Part shown: piece after piece, positions 14,455 through 26,946 of the stretch
How positions within the stretch are numbered: position 1 is the first letter of the stretch
Layout of the letters: every line of letters starts with the position of its first letter
Assembly (NCBI GenBank): GCA_964030475.1
Contig: CAXIPT010000003.1
Span: forward strand, 4,542,631 to 4,606,630
DNA: 64,000 bases
Reading direction: 5' to 3'
From: Tethya wilhelma
Taxonomy: Eukaryota > Porifera > Demospongiae > Tethyida > Tethyidae
Made by a program: the position numbers and the translations under genes
Notes under the pieces: generated by a model
What the model saw: only the letters and a program-made list of their open reading frames with translations
What the model was told of the DNA's origin: nothing
The model's database searches: none

Positions 14455-14720
14455 TTTTTTCCCCGCCGATTCGAGATCCAATCGCCAGTGATTCTATCTT
14501 TGTAAACTCTCCCTGAACACTGTGGATTAGTTACGCTTCGATCTGTCACCTAGAAACTATAGTTTAAATAGAAAACTAAACTAAACTTTGTCTCTTGTTC
14601 TCTCAAGTTATCAAGATCAACACGGCTCTAGTTACTTAATGATTCCCACCAGTAATCTCACTCCGTAAAACATCAAATTACTAACCACCCACGTGGACTC
14701 GTATATTCTAAGGGGAAAAT
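14455..14720. promoter_or_regulatory. Shared Notch/IMP3 divergent promoter region
   Basis: The 266 bp between the Notch ATG (minus) and the IMP3 ATG (plus). Both 5'UTRs and promoters must lie here unless there are upstream non-coding exons. I see no clear TATA box. The same segment recurs at 62972-63237. Confidence 0.6.
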
Positions 14721-15953
14721 ATGCGAAAGTTGAAGTACCACGAGAAAAAGCTCCTGAAGAAGGTCGACTTCATATCATGGAAGGTAGACAGCAATATCAG
14801 AGAGGTTCAGATACTTAGAAAGTATCACATACAGAAAAGAGAAGATTACACCAAGTTAGTTTGCATAATTTTATTATACATACTGTCATACATGTCAGAC
14901 TGCTTGATCATGCCATGTGTCATGTCATAAAATCCCCGATGAAGTATGAGTTCATAATCTCTATGTCTACTTTATACAGGTATAATAAACTATGTGGGAT
15001 GGTCAAGTCATTAGCCAATAAATTAAAGGAGCTGGAGCCCAGAGACCCCTACAGGAATGAGGCGACAACCCAATTACTGGAGAAGTTGTGAGACACCACA
15101 CACCACAGGCCCATCATAGTCTTAACACCTGTAGAATTAATTCGAGCCTGTAAACAAGATTAAATCACCGTGACTAGACTCTTGTAAAAGTCAAGAGACC
15201 TTTCAAATTATGAAATTACCACTTTCCTGTGTTTTGTTTCCTTTGTAAACAAAAAATTTAATAACATAAATATTATATTGTTCAGGTATTCAATGGGAAT
15301 TATTCCAACTCGAAAGAACCTGGAACTTTGTGACAAAGTAACTGCTTCGGCATTTTGCAGGTAATGATGCAAGGATTGTGTCTGCCGTGTATGTGCATAA
15401 TGAATGCCTAATAGTGTATTCTCTCTAATGTGTTGACTTTCAGAAGGAGACTCCCAGTAATTATGGTCAAATTACGCATGGCCCAACACATAGGAGACGC
15501 AGCCAAGTTTATAGAACAAGGTCGTATCCTATAGGCAATACAATACTCTGAAGTTTACAGTAAACAACCTTGTTTTCTATGTGATGTTTTGTTAAGCTAA
15601 CTAGAGTTCGTTACTCTTGATTGTATAATAGAACTCCACTGGAGTAAACTGGTGTATGTGTAGCCAGTAATGGGGTGGCAGTACTTGTGTGTGTGTTTCC
15701 TTAAAACAGTGTTTATTAGACATCAGAGTTGGGCCAGAAGTAATCACCGACCCTGCGTTCCTTGTCACTAGGTAACAGTTGCCTAGCATGCAAATAATGT
15801 TGTTTTCAAATTGCGACCAACCCATTCCATCCGTACAGAAACATGGAAGACTTTGTGACATGGACCGATACTTCAAAGATCAGAAAACACGTGTTGGAAT
15901 ATAACCAAGAGGTTATTACAATAGTAATGTGTTACGAACGTAGAAAATGTTGA
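14721..15953 (+). CDS. IMP3: U3 snoRNP protein IMP3, complete copy A
   Basis: S4-domain protein of the small-subunit processome (U3 snoRNP), acting in the nucleolus in 18S rRNA maturation. Exons: 14721-14854, 14980-15087, 15286-15360, 15444-15523, 15720-15771, 15839-15953. These give 187 aa; human IMP3 has 184. The N-terminus [17 protein letters not shown], a central LRMAQH and the C-terminal MEDFVTW segment match the family from memory. Intron 4 (15524-15719) carries minor-spliceosome signals; using its GTATCC donor restores the expected EQGH-IRVGP reading. The last few residues before TGA are the least certain: a further short 3' exon near 16010-16050 could replace the terminal 13 codons. 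Confidence 0.92.
15524..15719 (+). other. Probable U12-type intron in IMP3
   Basis: The donor reads GTATCCTA, seven of eight bases of the U12 donor consensus. TTCCTTAA at 15697-15704 matches the U12 branch-point core and lies about 15 bases before the acceptor AG (15718-15719). An AG closer to the branch site is skipped. Only this donor and acceptor pair restores the conserved IMP3 frame. Confidence 0.75.
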
Positions 15954-16304
15954 GTGAGGTGGGGTTGTGTGTATGTATGTAAGTAGCTGTAAGTACATGT
16001 GCACTAATAGAATAGGTGCCCTTTTGACTGGTTTGGCATTCTGAACTAATAAGCATACTTTTGCCATTAGTGACCAACACAACTGTTTGAGTCATTATCT
16101 TTCTCTATGGCTTGGGCTGGGCATCAAAGCCACTGTAGAAAGTTTTGAGTTTACATTTCACACCACATTGCCTGGGGTAGTCTCAGAGTCTGAAGTCTGG
16201 AAGTGAATCTCTAGAATGGATGGATTGAATAACGTACACTTAACAGTATAAAGGGCTCTGTTTCCTAAACATGCATTTTGAAGTAGTGTGCGTCATGACC
16301 CATC

Positions 16305-16306
<2 letters not shown>

Positions 16307-16372
<66 letters not shown>
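16307..16372. repeat. (CA)n microsatellite
   Basis: Pure 66-nt CA run, intergenic. Confidence 0.95.
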
Positions 16373-16374
<2 letters not shown>

Positions 16375-17033
16375 TCCTGAATGTAGAGAGATGATTTTGA
16401 TCTCCTATGAAATCAAGGGTGGAACCACGTGATATCTTTACGCATAGCTATAGAACTTTTCAAACTGTTCAGTTCACCATAATGCATTAATTTTATGTCA
16501 TGCTATATCTTTACTATGTGTGTGGCTTTTTCCCTTCTCAAATATCAAAAATCGTTATGTTCTTCGAATAACAACATACCTATGCTATTCCTTACCTGAC
16601 AATGTGATGCACATGTACTCATAACGTGAGTATAGGTATTTCATACCCATTACGTGCAATTATCGTGACATGTTTCTCCAATCTTCTACATTACAACCCC
16701 ATTAGCCTTCCCCTGCACCACGTAATGACGCACATGTATGCGCACCCACTCTCACAAACACATACACGCATCGTCGGACATGTATGCATGTAAAATCATT
16801 CTTGCTATAGCATATTGGATGTCATAGGCAACTTTGGGATACCTAAAATTATTTACCTTGGACTTTTCTTATTTAAGTGCTATGTTTGTGTATAGTTTTC
16901 TTTCAAACTTTACGTTGTCCTTGTGACTTGATCCATGCATTTCGTTGACGCCGAGCACATTCCAGTTCCTTCTTACAATGCACTAAAAATTGACTGTTTG
17001 TCAGCGCACAGGTGTGCATGCAGGCATGACATT

Positions 17034-17034
17034 G

Positions 17035-17106
<72 letters not shown>
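17034..17106. repeat. (GT)n microsatellite
   Basis: 73-nt GT run with a few interruptions, intergenic. Confidence 0.9.
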
Positions 17107-17109
<3 letters not shown>

Positions 17110-17480
17110 AGGTCACAGTCACAATGCACTCAGTTTTGGTATGTCTTGTAATTGCATCAGACACATCAAAGGGTGTTGACTCACTTCATTGTTGACAGCT
17201 CATCAATTAGTCCGCGTAGCATTTGACTGCCTTCTTGCGTGTTGTCGCAGTCGCCGCCATTCCTTTCAAGTGCCCTGTCATGTAGGGTAATGTATCAGTG
17301 CTATCGAATGTGCCGGCTACAATACGGACGTATTTCAGACATTAGGAAATACTACACTGATTCAAAAATGCACCGAAGCACATGTGTGACCTAACCCTCC
17401 TGGCATAAAATGATTAATGGAACTCCTATAATTGTGAAATGTAAATAGATCAAACTCGTATTTCACTTAAGTGCTTCTTT

Positions 17481-19035
17481 CTAGGAAATATTGTCACTAA
17501 TATCATCATACCTCGTGTGTGATGCTGGTGGGGACATTCCACCTCCGACAGCAGCAAGTTGACTCTCCAGGAGATCGGCCGCTGTCAGATCCATCATTTC
17601 TTGAACGGCTTTCATCTCCTCCTGAGATGGTGGAGTCTGTTTCGTCACACTAGGTGCCAGAGGTGGTGGAGAAGGTGTGCCTTGTGCTGCTGACTCATGT
17701 GGAACCAAGGGTGACACTTGTCCACTGGGGAGGGAGGCATTCTCATTGGGAGCATGTGACTGTTCTTGTGAGCCTTCATTACTACAAACTCCCAAAGGAA
17801 GCCCCTCATTCTGAGCACTCATCTCATCCTCTGGAGTAGTAGTAGTAGTAGTAGTAGCTGGTTTGTTGTGATAATTATTGTGGAGAGACTCTCCTCCAAC
17901 CTCTTCAAAACCATTGTCGTCACTGAATGGATTCAAGAGACTGAGGTTTCTGCTGTCCTCTTCAACAACAACAGCTTCTATGGGTACTTGTACATGCACC
18001 ACTTCCACTACCCTGGTTTCCTTTTCTTCTTTATCACTTTTGCTGTCTTCTTGTGTGTCAACTTCAGCTAACTTCTCTGTATTATTACAGTCAATGGTGT
18101 TAGCTGTGTTTAGTTGAGAGGCCACTTGAGATAAAGTAAACCCAGGTATGGGTTCTTCTCTTTGTGGTGTGTGGTCCTTTTCTGGAATGGAATGATTGCT
18201 CTCTTCGTCTAAGTCAGTTGTCCATTGCTGCAAGATGTATATATATTTATAATTATTACATGAACAGACAATTATGTGTGCAAATTATAGCAGGCAACTT
18301 GAGGTGATTAAATTGTGGTCATAAATTTCTAAATTATAAGTTATTGTATCAAACAAACACATTTTAAATTTATTGTTTAAAGCCATTTGCTAAAATTAAT
18401 TTTATATCCTCCAACTTTACATGCACTGATATCACAGACCATTAATAAACACTGTATACCTCACTGTTGGTGTTCAGAGCTGGATTCACTGAAGGAGCAT
18501 GCTCCCCCACAGCAGGTAATCCTTCTGTCATTTCCAAAATAGGGCACTCAGGCTGTTTGACTGACACATGTGGAATATTAGAGCCCCCATCTGCCACACT
18601 GAATGCAGGTTGCGTGGCTGGTAGGACAATGTTTGTTTCCACAGTTGCCGAATGTACTGGTTGTGTGGCTGGAGTAGATTTATTGGGTAACAATAATTCA
18701 GAATGTTCTTCTGAAGTTAGGCTATCTCCACAGTCGCTTGTTTCATTGTTTGAATGGTGTCCTATGTCCAGGTTTGCTGGCACTGGTATTTGTGTTGAAC
18801 TAACAAACTGGTTAGTGTCTTCATTGCAAGCAGTTATAGTTGGCTGTGTAAGAGGAATATCTTGGGGTTGGTTTCCACTCTTCTTCTTCAGTACAAGTTT
18901 AGCTCTCTTGTTACTACCAAAGCGAGGTACATACCTGCCTTCAGGTTTGCACACTTGTGCCTGTGAGTCCTGACTGCTTTCTGAATTGGAAGAAGCTCTT
19001 GTCTTCCTCTTTCTTCCTTTGGAGGCTCCTGGCAT
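17481..19035 (-). CDS. Unrecognised disordered protein with SQ/TQ clusters (440 aa)
   Basis: Two exons, 18460-19035 and 17481-18227, joined in phase 0 with GT-AG ends. I do not recognise the family. The N-terminus is basic (KGRKRKTR near residue 7, NKRAKLVLKKK near 53), which suggests nuclear localisation. The rest is low-complexity and acidic or Ser/Thr/Pro/Gln-rich, with a Thr run encoded by a triplet repeat at about 17840-17860. About ten SQ or TQ dipeptides occur, including several ATQP-type repeats, as in many ATM/ATR kinase substrates. The C-terminus has a short helix-like MMDLTAADLLESQL. The frame continues upstream to a TTG but the first ATG is at 19035. It shares a 298-bp promoter with the mitotic kinesin KIF14, so a cell-cycle or DNA-damage role is possible but only inferred. 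Confidence 0.8.
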
Positions 19036-19333
19036 GACTCCTTTTTTTTCCTCACTTGTATATGCTTGAACTCCTCCGACAGCTGTGCACGCATTCAATT
19101 TTCCCGCGCCCGCCACCAATCTGAACACGATGACGTAATACTGCAACGTGATTGGTCAACATTTGTTTGCAGCTTTTGTTTGGAGCCATCTTTGCCTATG
19201 TATTTGTTTTGGAGGGAACTCAAAAGTGAGGTTGTCCTATTTTTTGGCTCCAAGGACCAAGATTATCAAACAGAAGCAATATTTCAGGCTGTGTCGCCTG
19301 TAGATAGTCTACACTGCAAGAAATCTTCGAAAA
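19036..19333. promoter_or_regulatory. Divergent promoter with E2F-, CCAAT- and CRE-like sites
   Basis: 298 bp between the start codons of the SQ/TQ protein and KIF14. Visible motifs are an E2F-like TTTTCCCGCGCC (19099-19110), CCAAT (19116-19120), a CRE-like TGACGTAA (19131-19138) and an inverted CCAAT box, ATTGG (19151-19155). All lie within about 60 bp. This is typical of S/G2-M genes in animals; function is inferred. Confidence 0.6.
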
Positions 19334-22300
19334 ATGAGTGTGGCTCAAGTTGCAGAGAAGAATGAAGTGGTCAAGAGTGAGAAAGATAAATCCAAAACAA
19401 GAAGGTCACTCCCCCAAGTCCCCCAGGGTGTTAAGCCAGTGAGGTCCTCTTCAACTGGTCGCCTAATCGCCAGAAAGACACCCCAAACATCCACTAGTAG
19501 TTTGACAAACAGTTCACTCGACCTCACAACAGTCAGTGAACTCTCTGAGCTCTCACAGAGCATACTGCTGAGCAGGACAACTGACCATGGTGGTGGAGCT
19601 GCAAGCTCGCGGGACTCCACACTGCAGCAGACTCCAAAGAGGGACATTGTGTCTCCTGTCAGGTTTACAAAGCTTGGAGAAGGTGAAGACTCCTCTGTGA
19701 CTGTAGCTGTTAGAGTGAGGCCTCTCAATGATAGGTAAGGCCGCACGACCCCTATTCAGAGTCGTTTGCAAGTTTTCATGCGTGTGCTCTGGGTGTTACT
19801 TCAATTCGTGCTTGAACTTGTAAAAGAGATAAATGTGATGTGTTATGGTTAACACAGTCATAAGTAGGCATTGTAAGCAATTTACAGTATGCTGTTTATA
19901 AGACTTCCTATCAGGTGTTGAAATATTAAATGCTCCATATAAATCCAGCCATTCTGTAGAGCACTAGTCTATTGAGCTAGGTCCTTTTCCCTGTCATATG
20001 TTAGGCGTAGAAAAAAACGGATCTAGCGCGATAGACTAGTAGGGTACTTGCAGGATACATAATCTATGCAATGTCCCGAGCAATACGAGAGCTGCAAATT
20101 CACTTCTGTGTGGCAAAAAAAATCTATTGCTTCAAAGATACTTTCAGTCTTGCAATAGTGGTGCTGACATCACTTGCATTCAAATGCTCTGATCTATGGA
20201 AACCAACATACCTGCAATAACATGTACATGACATTGTGTGTGTGTGTGTGTGTGTTTGTGTATATACATAGGGAAATTCGCTATGATGCTAAACAGGTGG
20301 TTCGTATGTACAACAATGAGACCATCATCACCTCCAGCGATGGCGTCCAACACAGATTCTACTACGATCACTGCTTCTGGTCTGCTGCAAACAACGACAT
20401 AAACTTTGCAGACCAGAAGAGAGTGTACAAGGAGCTTGCACAACCTCTACTTGACTGGTCCTTTCTGGGCTACAACACCTGCTTGTTTGCCTATGGACAG
20501 ACAGGATCGGGAAAATCCTACTGGTGAGTTGTAAGTCCTTCGTCTTTAGCGTGTTGTCAGCCTCATAAGCCCCCTCTCTCCTGCTGTTGTTGTTGCAGTA
20601 TCTTGGGTGAAGGAGATGCCCGTGGGGTAGTGCCACAGTTCTCTCAGGAGCTGTTTGACAGGATTGAAGGGACTGCAGACAGTGAGGTATACTGCTAGTA
20701 TGCTGTTTCACGTACAGTGCACTCCCTTTAGCTGTTGTGCTATGAAATCTTTGCACTCAGACTGTGTTTGAGGTTCAAGTGAGCTACTATGAGATCTACA
20801 AAGAGATGATCTACGATCTCCTTGCCTCCACAAAGCACAAAAAAAAACACAAGGTAGCTTAAACTCGCAATATTTTCTCACGCTACGATAAGTTCCATGC
20901 TTGATGTGCCTTTGCAGTTGAGAGTGAGAGAGCATCCGGTAATGGGTCCCTATGTTGAAGACCTGTCAACTTATGTGGCCACTTCCTTCAGTGATATTGA
21001 GGTAATATATCATAGCATTATTGTGATACTAATAATATGTTTGACTGACAAATTTTATGTGCATGCTTTAAAGCTATGATCCTATTTTCTACATAGCGCT
21101 GGATAAATGTTGGAAATCGTTTCCGAGCAACAGCCACTACTGGTATGAACGACAGGAGCAGTCGATCCCACGCTGTCTTCACGATCCTTCTCACTCAGAC
21201 CTCTGTAAGCAATCTCACATGTTTGCACACATCATGTGCGTATCAACTTCATGTATGCTGAAAACATTCAATGTTTTTAGATCTTAGAAGGGGAAGAACA
21301 TAACAAAGTTAGTCGGATCAACCTGATCGATTTGGCCGGGAGTGAGCGGTCATCTGTCTCCAAAACGTCAGGTGAGAGACTCAAAGAGGGAGCCAGCATC
21401 AATCGCTCCCTCCATGCTCTGGGAAAGGTCATCTCCCTGCTCTCGGAGAAGTCCACAGGGAAAAGAAAGAAGGCGTACATCCCTTACCGTGATTCCACGC
21501 TCACCTGGTTGTTGAAGGAGAGTCTTGGCGGCAACTCCAAGACAGCCATGATAGCAACAATCAGTCCTGCCAACATCCACTACGAGGAGTCACTCAGCAC
21601 TTTAAGGTAGGTGCCACGGGTTACTGATGGGTGCACATGGATGCAGTGAAGTTCACTGATACAGAACACACTTGTACAACTAAGTACTGTGCCATGGATT
21701 TGATGTGTATAAATGTGTATCTTTTTTTTTTACGATCAGGTATGCTCAACAAGCCAGAACCATCGTCAATGTAGCAAGAGTCAATGAAGACCCCAATGCC
21801 ACCATTATCAGAGGTACTATTATACCAGTGAATCAAAAACACGTGTTTTAATTCACCGAGCATATTACACTGTATACAGACCTTCGACAAGAAATAAACT
21901 ATCTCAAGTCCCTCCTGGGTGACAGACTAGACCCAGCCTCTAGTGTAGTGGAGGTGAAGGATCTACGAGAGAAACTGAGAGAGTCTGAAAAACTCATGTC
22001 AGAGGTCACAAGGTACAAGTGAAAACATGTAGAAGTGTATGAATAATTATGAATATGATTTTGTTGTGTACACTGTAGGACATGGCAGCAAAAGTTGAAT
22101 GACACAGAAGCTCGTAAGAAAGAAGAGTTGGAGCAGTTAAAGGTAAAATGGCATATCATTTGAAATACGTAGCAAGATAAGTTGACCAACTAGTCGCTCT
22201 TACCACGTTTTAAAACCACAACTACAACAACAGAAATCGGGATCACTGAAGGTGAACAATCGTCTTCCAAACCTCGTGAACCTGACAGAGGACCCCCAGC

Positions 22301-25300
22301 TCTCAGAGACCCTCCTCTATGTGCTGAAAGAAGGAGTGACTACCGTTGGACGTCAAGATGGAGCCAAGTCACACGACATTGAACTTACGGGGGCTCTGAT
22401 TGTAGACAACCACTGGTAAAAGAAAATAAATTATTTGTTTGTTTGTTTTTGTGTATGTACTCATTTTGTTGTTGTTTTCTCCTTAGCCAACTGTTGAATG
22501 ATAATGGTGATGTGACACTCAAACCATCAAGCAATGGAGACGCTCAAACGTTTGTGAATGGTGTGCTCATCACCACCTCAGTACAACTGCATCATGTAGG
22601 TGGTACTGTATACTAGACAGACTGACAGTGCATGCATCATCATGAGTACGTTCATTTTGCACACAGGGTGATCGTGTGGTGCTTGGAGGAGAGTATTTCT
22701 TCCGTTTCAACAGTCCAGCTGAGGTAGAAAAGGGAGTCAGCTTCAAGAAAGGCAAAGGGAGCTTCGAATATGCAAGAAATGAACTCATTTCGGTTCAAAC
22801 AGCCAGGTGGGTTCCATGAAACAAACCACAATGTCATGGAAGTGAATGATTTACTACTGCATGCTGTTCTGTTCATGTGATTAGATTGGAGGCTGAGTTG
22901 GAGGAAAAACGGCTAAAGGAACGGGAATCAATGATGGTGGAACTTCAATCGATCAAGAACGAAGCACAGGAAGAGATGGACAGACAGCGGTCTCTCTTTG
23001 AACAGAAGCTATCAGAACTAGCTAAGGAAATGGTTAGCACTGGGCATAAGGATGTTGACTCACATGGCATGGGTTGTGTACTTGCACTTGTATGAGCCTC
23101 TTTCTAGTTACCACAGACCATAAGGATGTTTGCTCACTTGACGTGACCATAGGTTGTGTACATGCACTTGTATGCTTCTAACCCATTCATCATAATTATA
23201 TGTCTGCACTTCCATATTCACCTCCCACACAGTTGTACTATGTGTCTATCATTGTTTATGTTGATGCTCCTGCAGGAAGAGCAGAGTATGGAAGTCTCCA
23301 TCCACCAAAGAACAAAAGAGGAGACAGAGATGAAAATGGAAGAGCTACTGAAACAGAAGCAACTTCTGGAAGAGGAAACGCTGGCACAGAAGCACATCAT
23401 TCAACTGGAGCAGATGAAAACGGAGAAGGAGTACGCTGAAATGAAAGAGCAGAAGAGCAAGTTAATGATGGAACTGGAGAAGGAGAAAAACAAGCTAGAA
23501 GGTGACATCAGCAAGCTCAGCAAGAACAAGGTAGAAGTGCTTTACCTTCCACAATACTGTAGTTTATGTGTGATGAATTTTATTCATATATGTGTGTATG
23601 TGTGTGTGTGTGTTTTCTTTTATTGTACTCAGCAAATTCGTGATTCTCGTCGTGAGTCCTCCATCAGTACTAGTTCGTCTGCATTAGATGGACGTGGCTC
23701 TGAGCTGGTGAGGATGTCAATGATGCTCCATGAGGCATCGGCCATTTGCAAGGGACTCAACAAACCATTGGTACGCTAGTGTGTGTGTACTTATTTTGTC
23801 AACAAATATACCATAAGCTCACTGTCACTAACACACACACTCACACATGCCATTCAAAGACATTCAGTCGAGATGAAGCACTAAATGAGCATGGAGAACT
23901 TGAAGCTCACGTCCGTGTAACCAACACCCAACTGGGCCAGGTGACTCACTGGACCCAGGCCAAGTTTGAGTCTCGACTGGAACAGATGAGAGACATCTAC
24001 CAGAACATGTCCCAGGGATCTGTCGCCTCTCTCGATGAGAGCGTGAGCTCCGCAGGAACCAGTGGAGAAGAGAATGATCCTTTCTACGACCCCTCGGACA
24101 TGTGGGTCAAAGACTCCATGTTGACACCACACCCTTCACCTCATAGGTACATATGTGTGTGTTGTGTGCATTTCCCATACAAATGCAATGCAATTTAAAC
24201 TACGTAGTACTTTATTTCACTCAATCATTGCACACATGCATACATACTTGCAAACAGAGCTGCTCAATTGCGACGGTCGTTGCTCTCAGCTGGTTCCTCT
24301 CCTTCTCTTCAATCTCCGTCCACCAGAGGCTCCTCCACTGGGAGTGGGCCTCGCTTTCTGGAGATGCTGTCCAATTCCCTCGGATCTTGGACAACTGGTA
24401 GTCCTCTCCTTGGTACACCCGAACAAACAGCAACACGAAAAACGTCGTATTTCCAGTTAAGTCAGTCCGTGCCACTCGTCTGTTGTGACAAGATCAGCAA
24501 CATATTGAAGGAGAGTGCACCGTGTGTGTCAGTGTACCAGTCCATGGTGGATCGTGTCTGTCAAATGAGAAGGGAGAGCAGGTTGCTGGAGCAGGCGTAT
24601 GATGAACACTCCCCCACTCCTGATCTTAATGGTAAGGTAGACCTTAGTTTGGATCACTTTTGCCTTGAGTATTTTCATTCGTACATATGTAGATTAAAAC
24701 AAGTTGTGAATGTATGTCAAGTGTCTCTGTACATGCTACAGGAGTATAGTCTCAATCCCAGGCTCTCTCTCTCTGAATATTACACAGCATGCTCGTGCAT
24801 AAATATTCACTGGGAGAGAGCCTGGGAACGAGGTTAACAGGAGTATATTCAAGCAATCTTATCTTTTATAAACTATCCCAAATCTAAAGCAACCTTCCCA
24901 ATACATGTACACTACTCATTGTTGTTTGTTTGTTTGTTTGTTTGTTTGTTTGTTTGTTTGTTCCATATTATACAGTTCCATTCTCCGAGCAAACCAACAT
25001 ACGGCAGCACACCATCTCACTGTACTCATCTCTGGAGTTGCTAGTGGAGAAAGCACGCTCCCTTCAGGAGCAGTGCCACACCCACGAGGCTCTCAGCATT
25101 AGTGTGAGTGGTGTGACTGGCATGAAGGGCCTGGCTGGGCAGAGCTGTGAGCAGTTGACCAAGGCAATTTGTCAACAGACAGCTCTCTACTGTAGCAAAC
25201 TATTTCAGGTATGAATTGTTTGTTGTTTTTTTTATGAAATTCTTTATGGATAATATGAACATGTCACCAAGAGATGAGTGTTGCGATATGCTTTGCAAGC

Positions 25301-26946
25301 CAATGCTCATAAGCTCCTGATATCTGTGGTCTGACCCTCTAATGTTTTCAAAATATCTGCTTACAGGGGATTGAAAATGGTGTTGAAGATTCCATCAAGG
25401 AGTCTTGTCTCCACCTTCAAGAGAGTCTAGACGCCATCTTGAAACTGACCGGTCAACTCTGTCTTGCCAGAAGGGTACAAGACAAGCTCATCTTCAACAG
25501 GCTACATCCCTCGAGCTCCTCCCCTTCCAGTGATAGCACTCTTGACAAGTGGCAGATCAATGATGACTTCCTCTCATTACATGTAGGCAGTCACACCTAA
25601 TGAATCTATACCCCTTCCTCAATCAACCTTAATGATTTTTTCCCCTCTACATTTTATATAGCCATATCAGAAGTCTGCAGCGTTATTCTACCAGGGTCAC
25701 TGTGAGTGGTGCACACTGTCTCTTGAGTGGGCATCGTGTAAGATTCAAGATCACCTCACACAACTTGCTCAGGCTGAGCCAGGCTCTGATAGCTCACAAA
25801 CAGTGAGTGTACACAGTGATAGAATGTACATGGCTTGCCGTTTTAAACCACTCTTGTTATGATTTTTTTCCCCCCGTAGCTTATGTCCGGGCTGGGGAAA
25901 GCAGTAGAGAGAATCATCTCCTCAGTACTAAAATTCCTCCAGAGACTGAGTGAAATACAGGTGTGTGTATTGGTGTAATAAGAAGGTTGTGTGTGTCTGT
26001 CTATGTGCAAACACTTCTGTTTTTCTTTCAGGTGAGCATTTGGAATGTCAACAGCTCCAGCATTGAAGAAGGTACCCTGCCCCTTACTCCCAACTTACAT
26101 CACACAGTGGACATGCTGTTCAGGCTCCAACAAGTTCAGAGTACGATATCTTCCATCACTAAGAGAGTCTCCGTTCTACCATCAAACCTGGACCAACTCT
26201 CATCGTCTAACGCTCAGGTTGCACACTCTTGTAATGAACTAGCTGCATCGGTGCTGGCCATCATTAAGAGTTCTTCTAGTGAATCTGTACAGGAGTTGTC
26301 ACATGAAGTGCAAACTCTGTCTCATGAGGTAGCAAGAGCTGGTAAGAACTTGAATCATTTGATCAAGAAAGAACTAAAGGCCGCCTCAAAAGCAACTAAC
26401 ATAGCTCCTCATCGGATGACAAGCAGTGATGATAAAAAAGTCACAAAAAAGGAGTCCAAGTTGGAAATAGACAGCTGTAATGTCGCTGAACCTGTTGTGG
26501 TAGTGAATCAAGTGCAGCAAATTGAAAGTGAAACAGTAAAGAGCAATAAAGACTCAACTAATGATTCTAAAGCCCCAAAGAGTGGTTGGGATGAGTTGGC
26601 AACAACTGTACCAGATACTCAAGAAGTGGTTAGCCACGAAAACACTGAATCTCACGGTAAGGTGGTTGATCAAGATGAAAAGTTGACAAGTGGGAAATTG
26701 TCTTCATCCTCTATACCCACAACGACTGAACAAGTCTCTCAATCAGCTTCTTACAGTGTCTCGCCGGCTAACTTTAAAACATCTGATCCAAAGAAATCTC
26801 AGGTGGAGAAGACATCTCTTGCTACTGGTCAGGTGCAATACATGCCAGACTCCCCTGAACACCCCTCTGCCCCAACACAACACACAGCTGTGGCATTGAA
26901 TGGAGGAGTGGTGGATAGTGATGATGACGAGTCTTCTCTCATATAA
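19334..26946 (+). CDS. KIF14: Kinesin-3 family motor KIF14 (23 exons, 1,613 aa)
   Basis: Plus-end mitotic kinesin needed for cytokinesis in animals. Exons: 19334-19734, 20272-20523, 20599-20686, 20761-20853, 20918-21001, 21097-21204, 21281-21606, 21740-21813, 21880-22012, 22079-22142, 22234-22415, 22487-22595, 22667-22806, 22885-23032, 23276-23530, 23633-23770, 23860-24146, 24258-24631, 24976-25208, 25367-25582, 25662-25802, 25880-25960, 26032-26946. They total 4,842 nt, fully in phase. The N-terminal extension is Ser/Thr-rich. The motor carries the P-loop GQTGSGKS (209-216), switch I NDRSSRSH (324-331) and DLAGSE (359-364). An FHA domain follows (about 555-650; [17 protein letters not shown] is KIF14-like), then coiled coil and a divergent tail. 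Human KIF14 is about 1,650 aa. Confidence 0.95.
19963..20040. repeat. Foldback element in KIF14 intron 1
   Basis: 78 nt with imperfect inverted ends of about 20 bp (ACTAGTCTAT ... ATAGACTAGT). I see no clear target-site duplication. It differs in sequence from the TAGYCTC-ended elements. Confidence 0.5.
24747..24836. mobile_element. MITE-like foldback element in KIF14 intron 18
   Basis: 90 nt with imperfect terminal inverted repeats (TAGTCTCAATCCCAGGC-like at left, its complement at right). It is flanked on both sides by the 9-bp direct repeat ACAGGAGTA (24738-24746 and 24837-24845), a clear target-site duplication. Confidence 0.8.
24917..24962. repeat. (GTTT)n microsatellite
   Basis: Eleven or so tandem GTTT units just upstream of the KIF14 exon 19 acceptor. 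Confidence 0.85.

Larger units (their letters stand above)
1..15483. repeat. Large repeated segment, copy A
   Basis: Base-for-base counterpart of 48711-64000. The offset is 48,710 at the left end and 48,517 at the right; the 193-nt difference comes from simple-repeat lengths. I found one substitution outside repeats (G at 7269, A at 55853). No duplication boundary is visible because the match reaches the window edge. Confidence 0.95.
15954..17480. other. Intergenic, IMP3 to disordered-protein gene
   Basis: 1.5 kb between convergent 3' ends. It holds two pure CA/GT microsatellites (16307-16372 and 17034-17106). I see no coding or RNA gene. Confidence 0.6.

Noticed and set aside
16010..16050. 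Alternative last exon of IMP3
   Set aside because: A possible acceptor and short acidic/aromatic end exist, but the exon ending at 15953 needs no extra intron. Cannot be decided without transcripts.
19036..19146. Longer N-terminus for the SQ/TQ protein starting at 19146
   Set aside because: The codon at 19146 is TTG. The first ATG in frame is at 19035, and the extension covers the promoter motifs.
24153..24475. Overlapping frames on both strands near KIF14 exon 18
   Set aside because: Shadows of the KIF14 coding frame, which is continuous in phase through 24258-24631.
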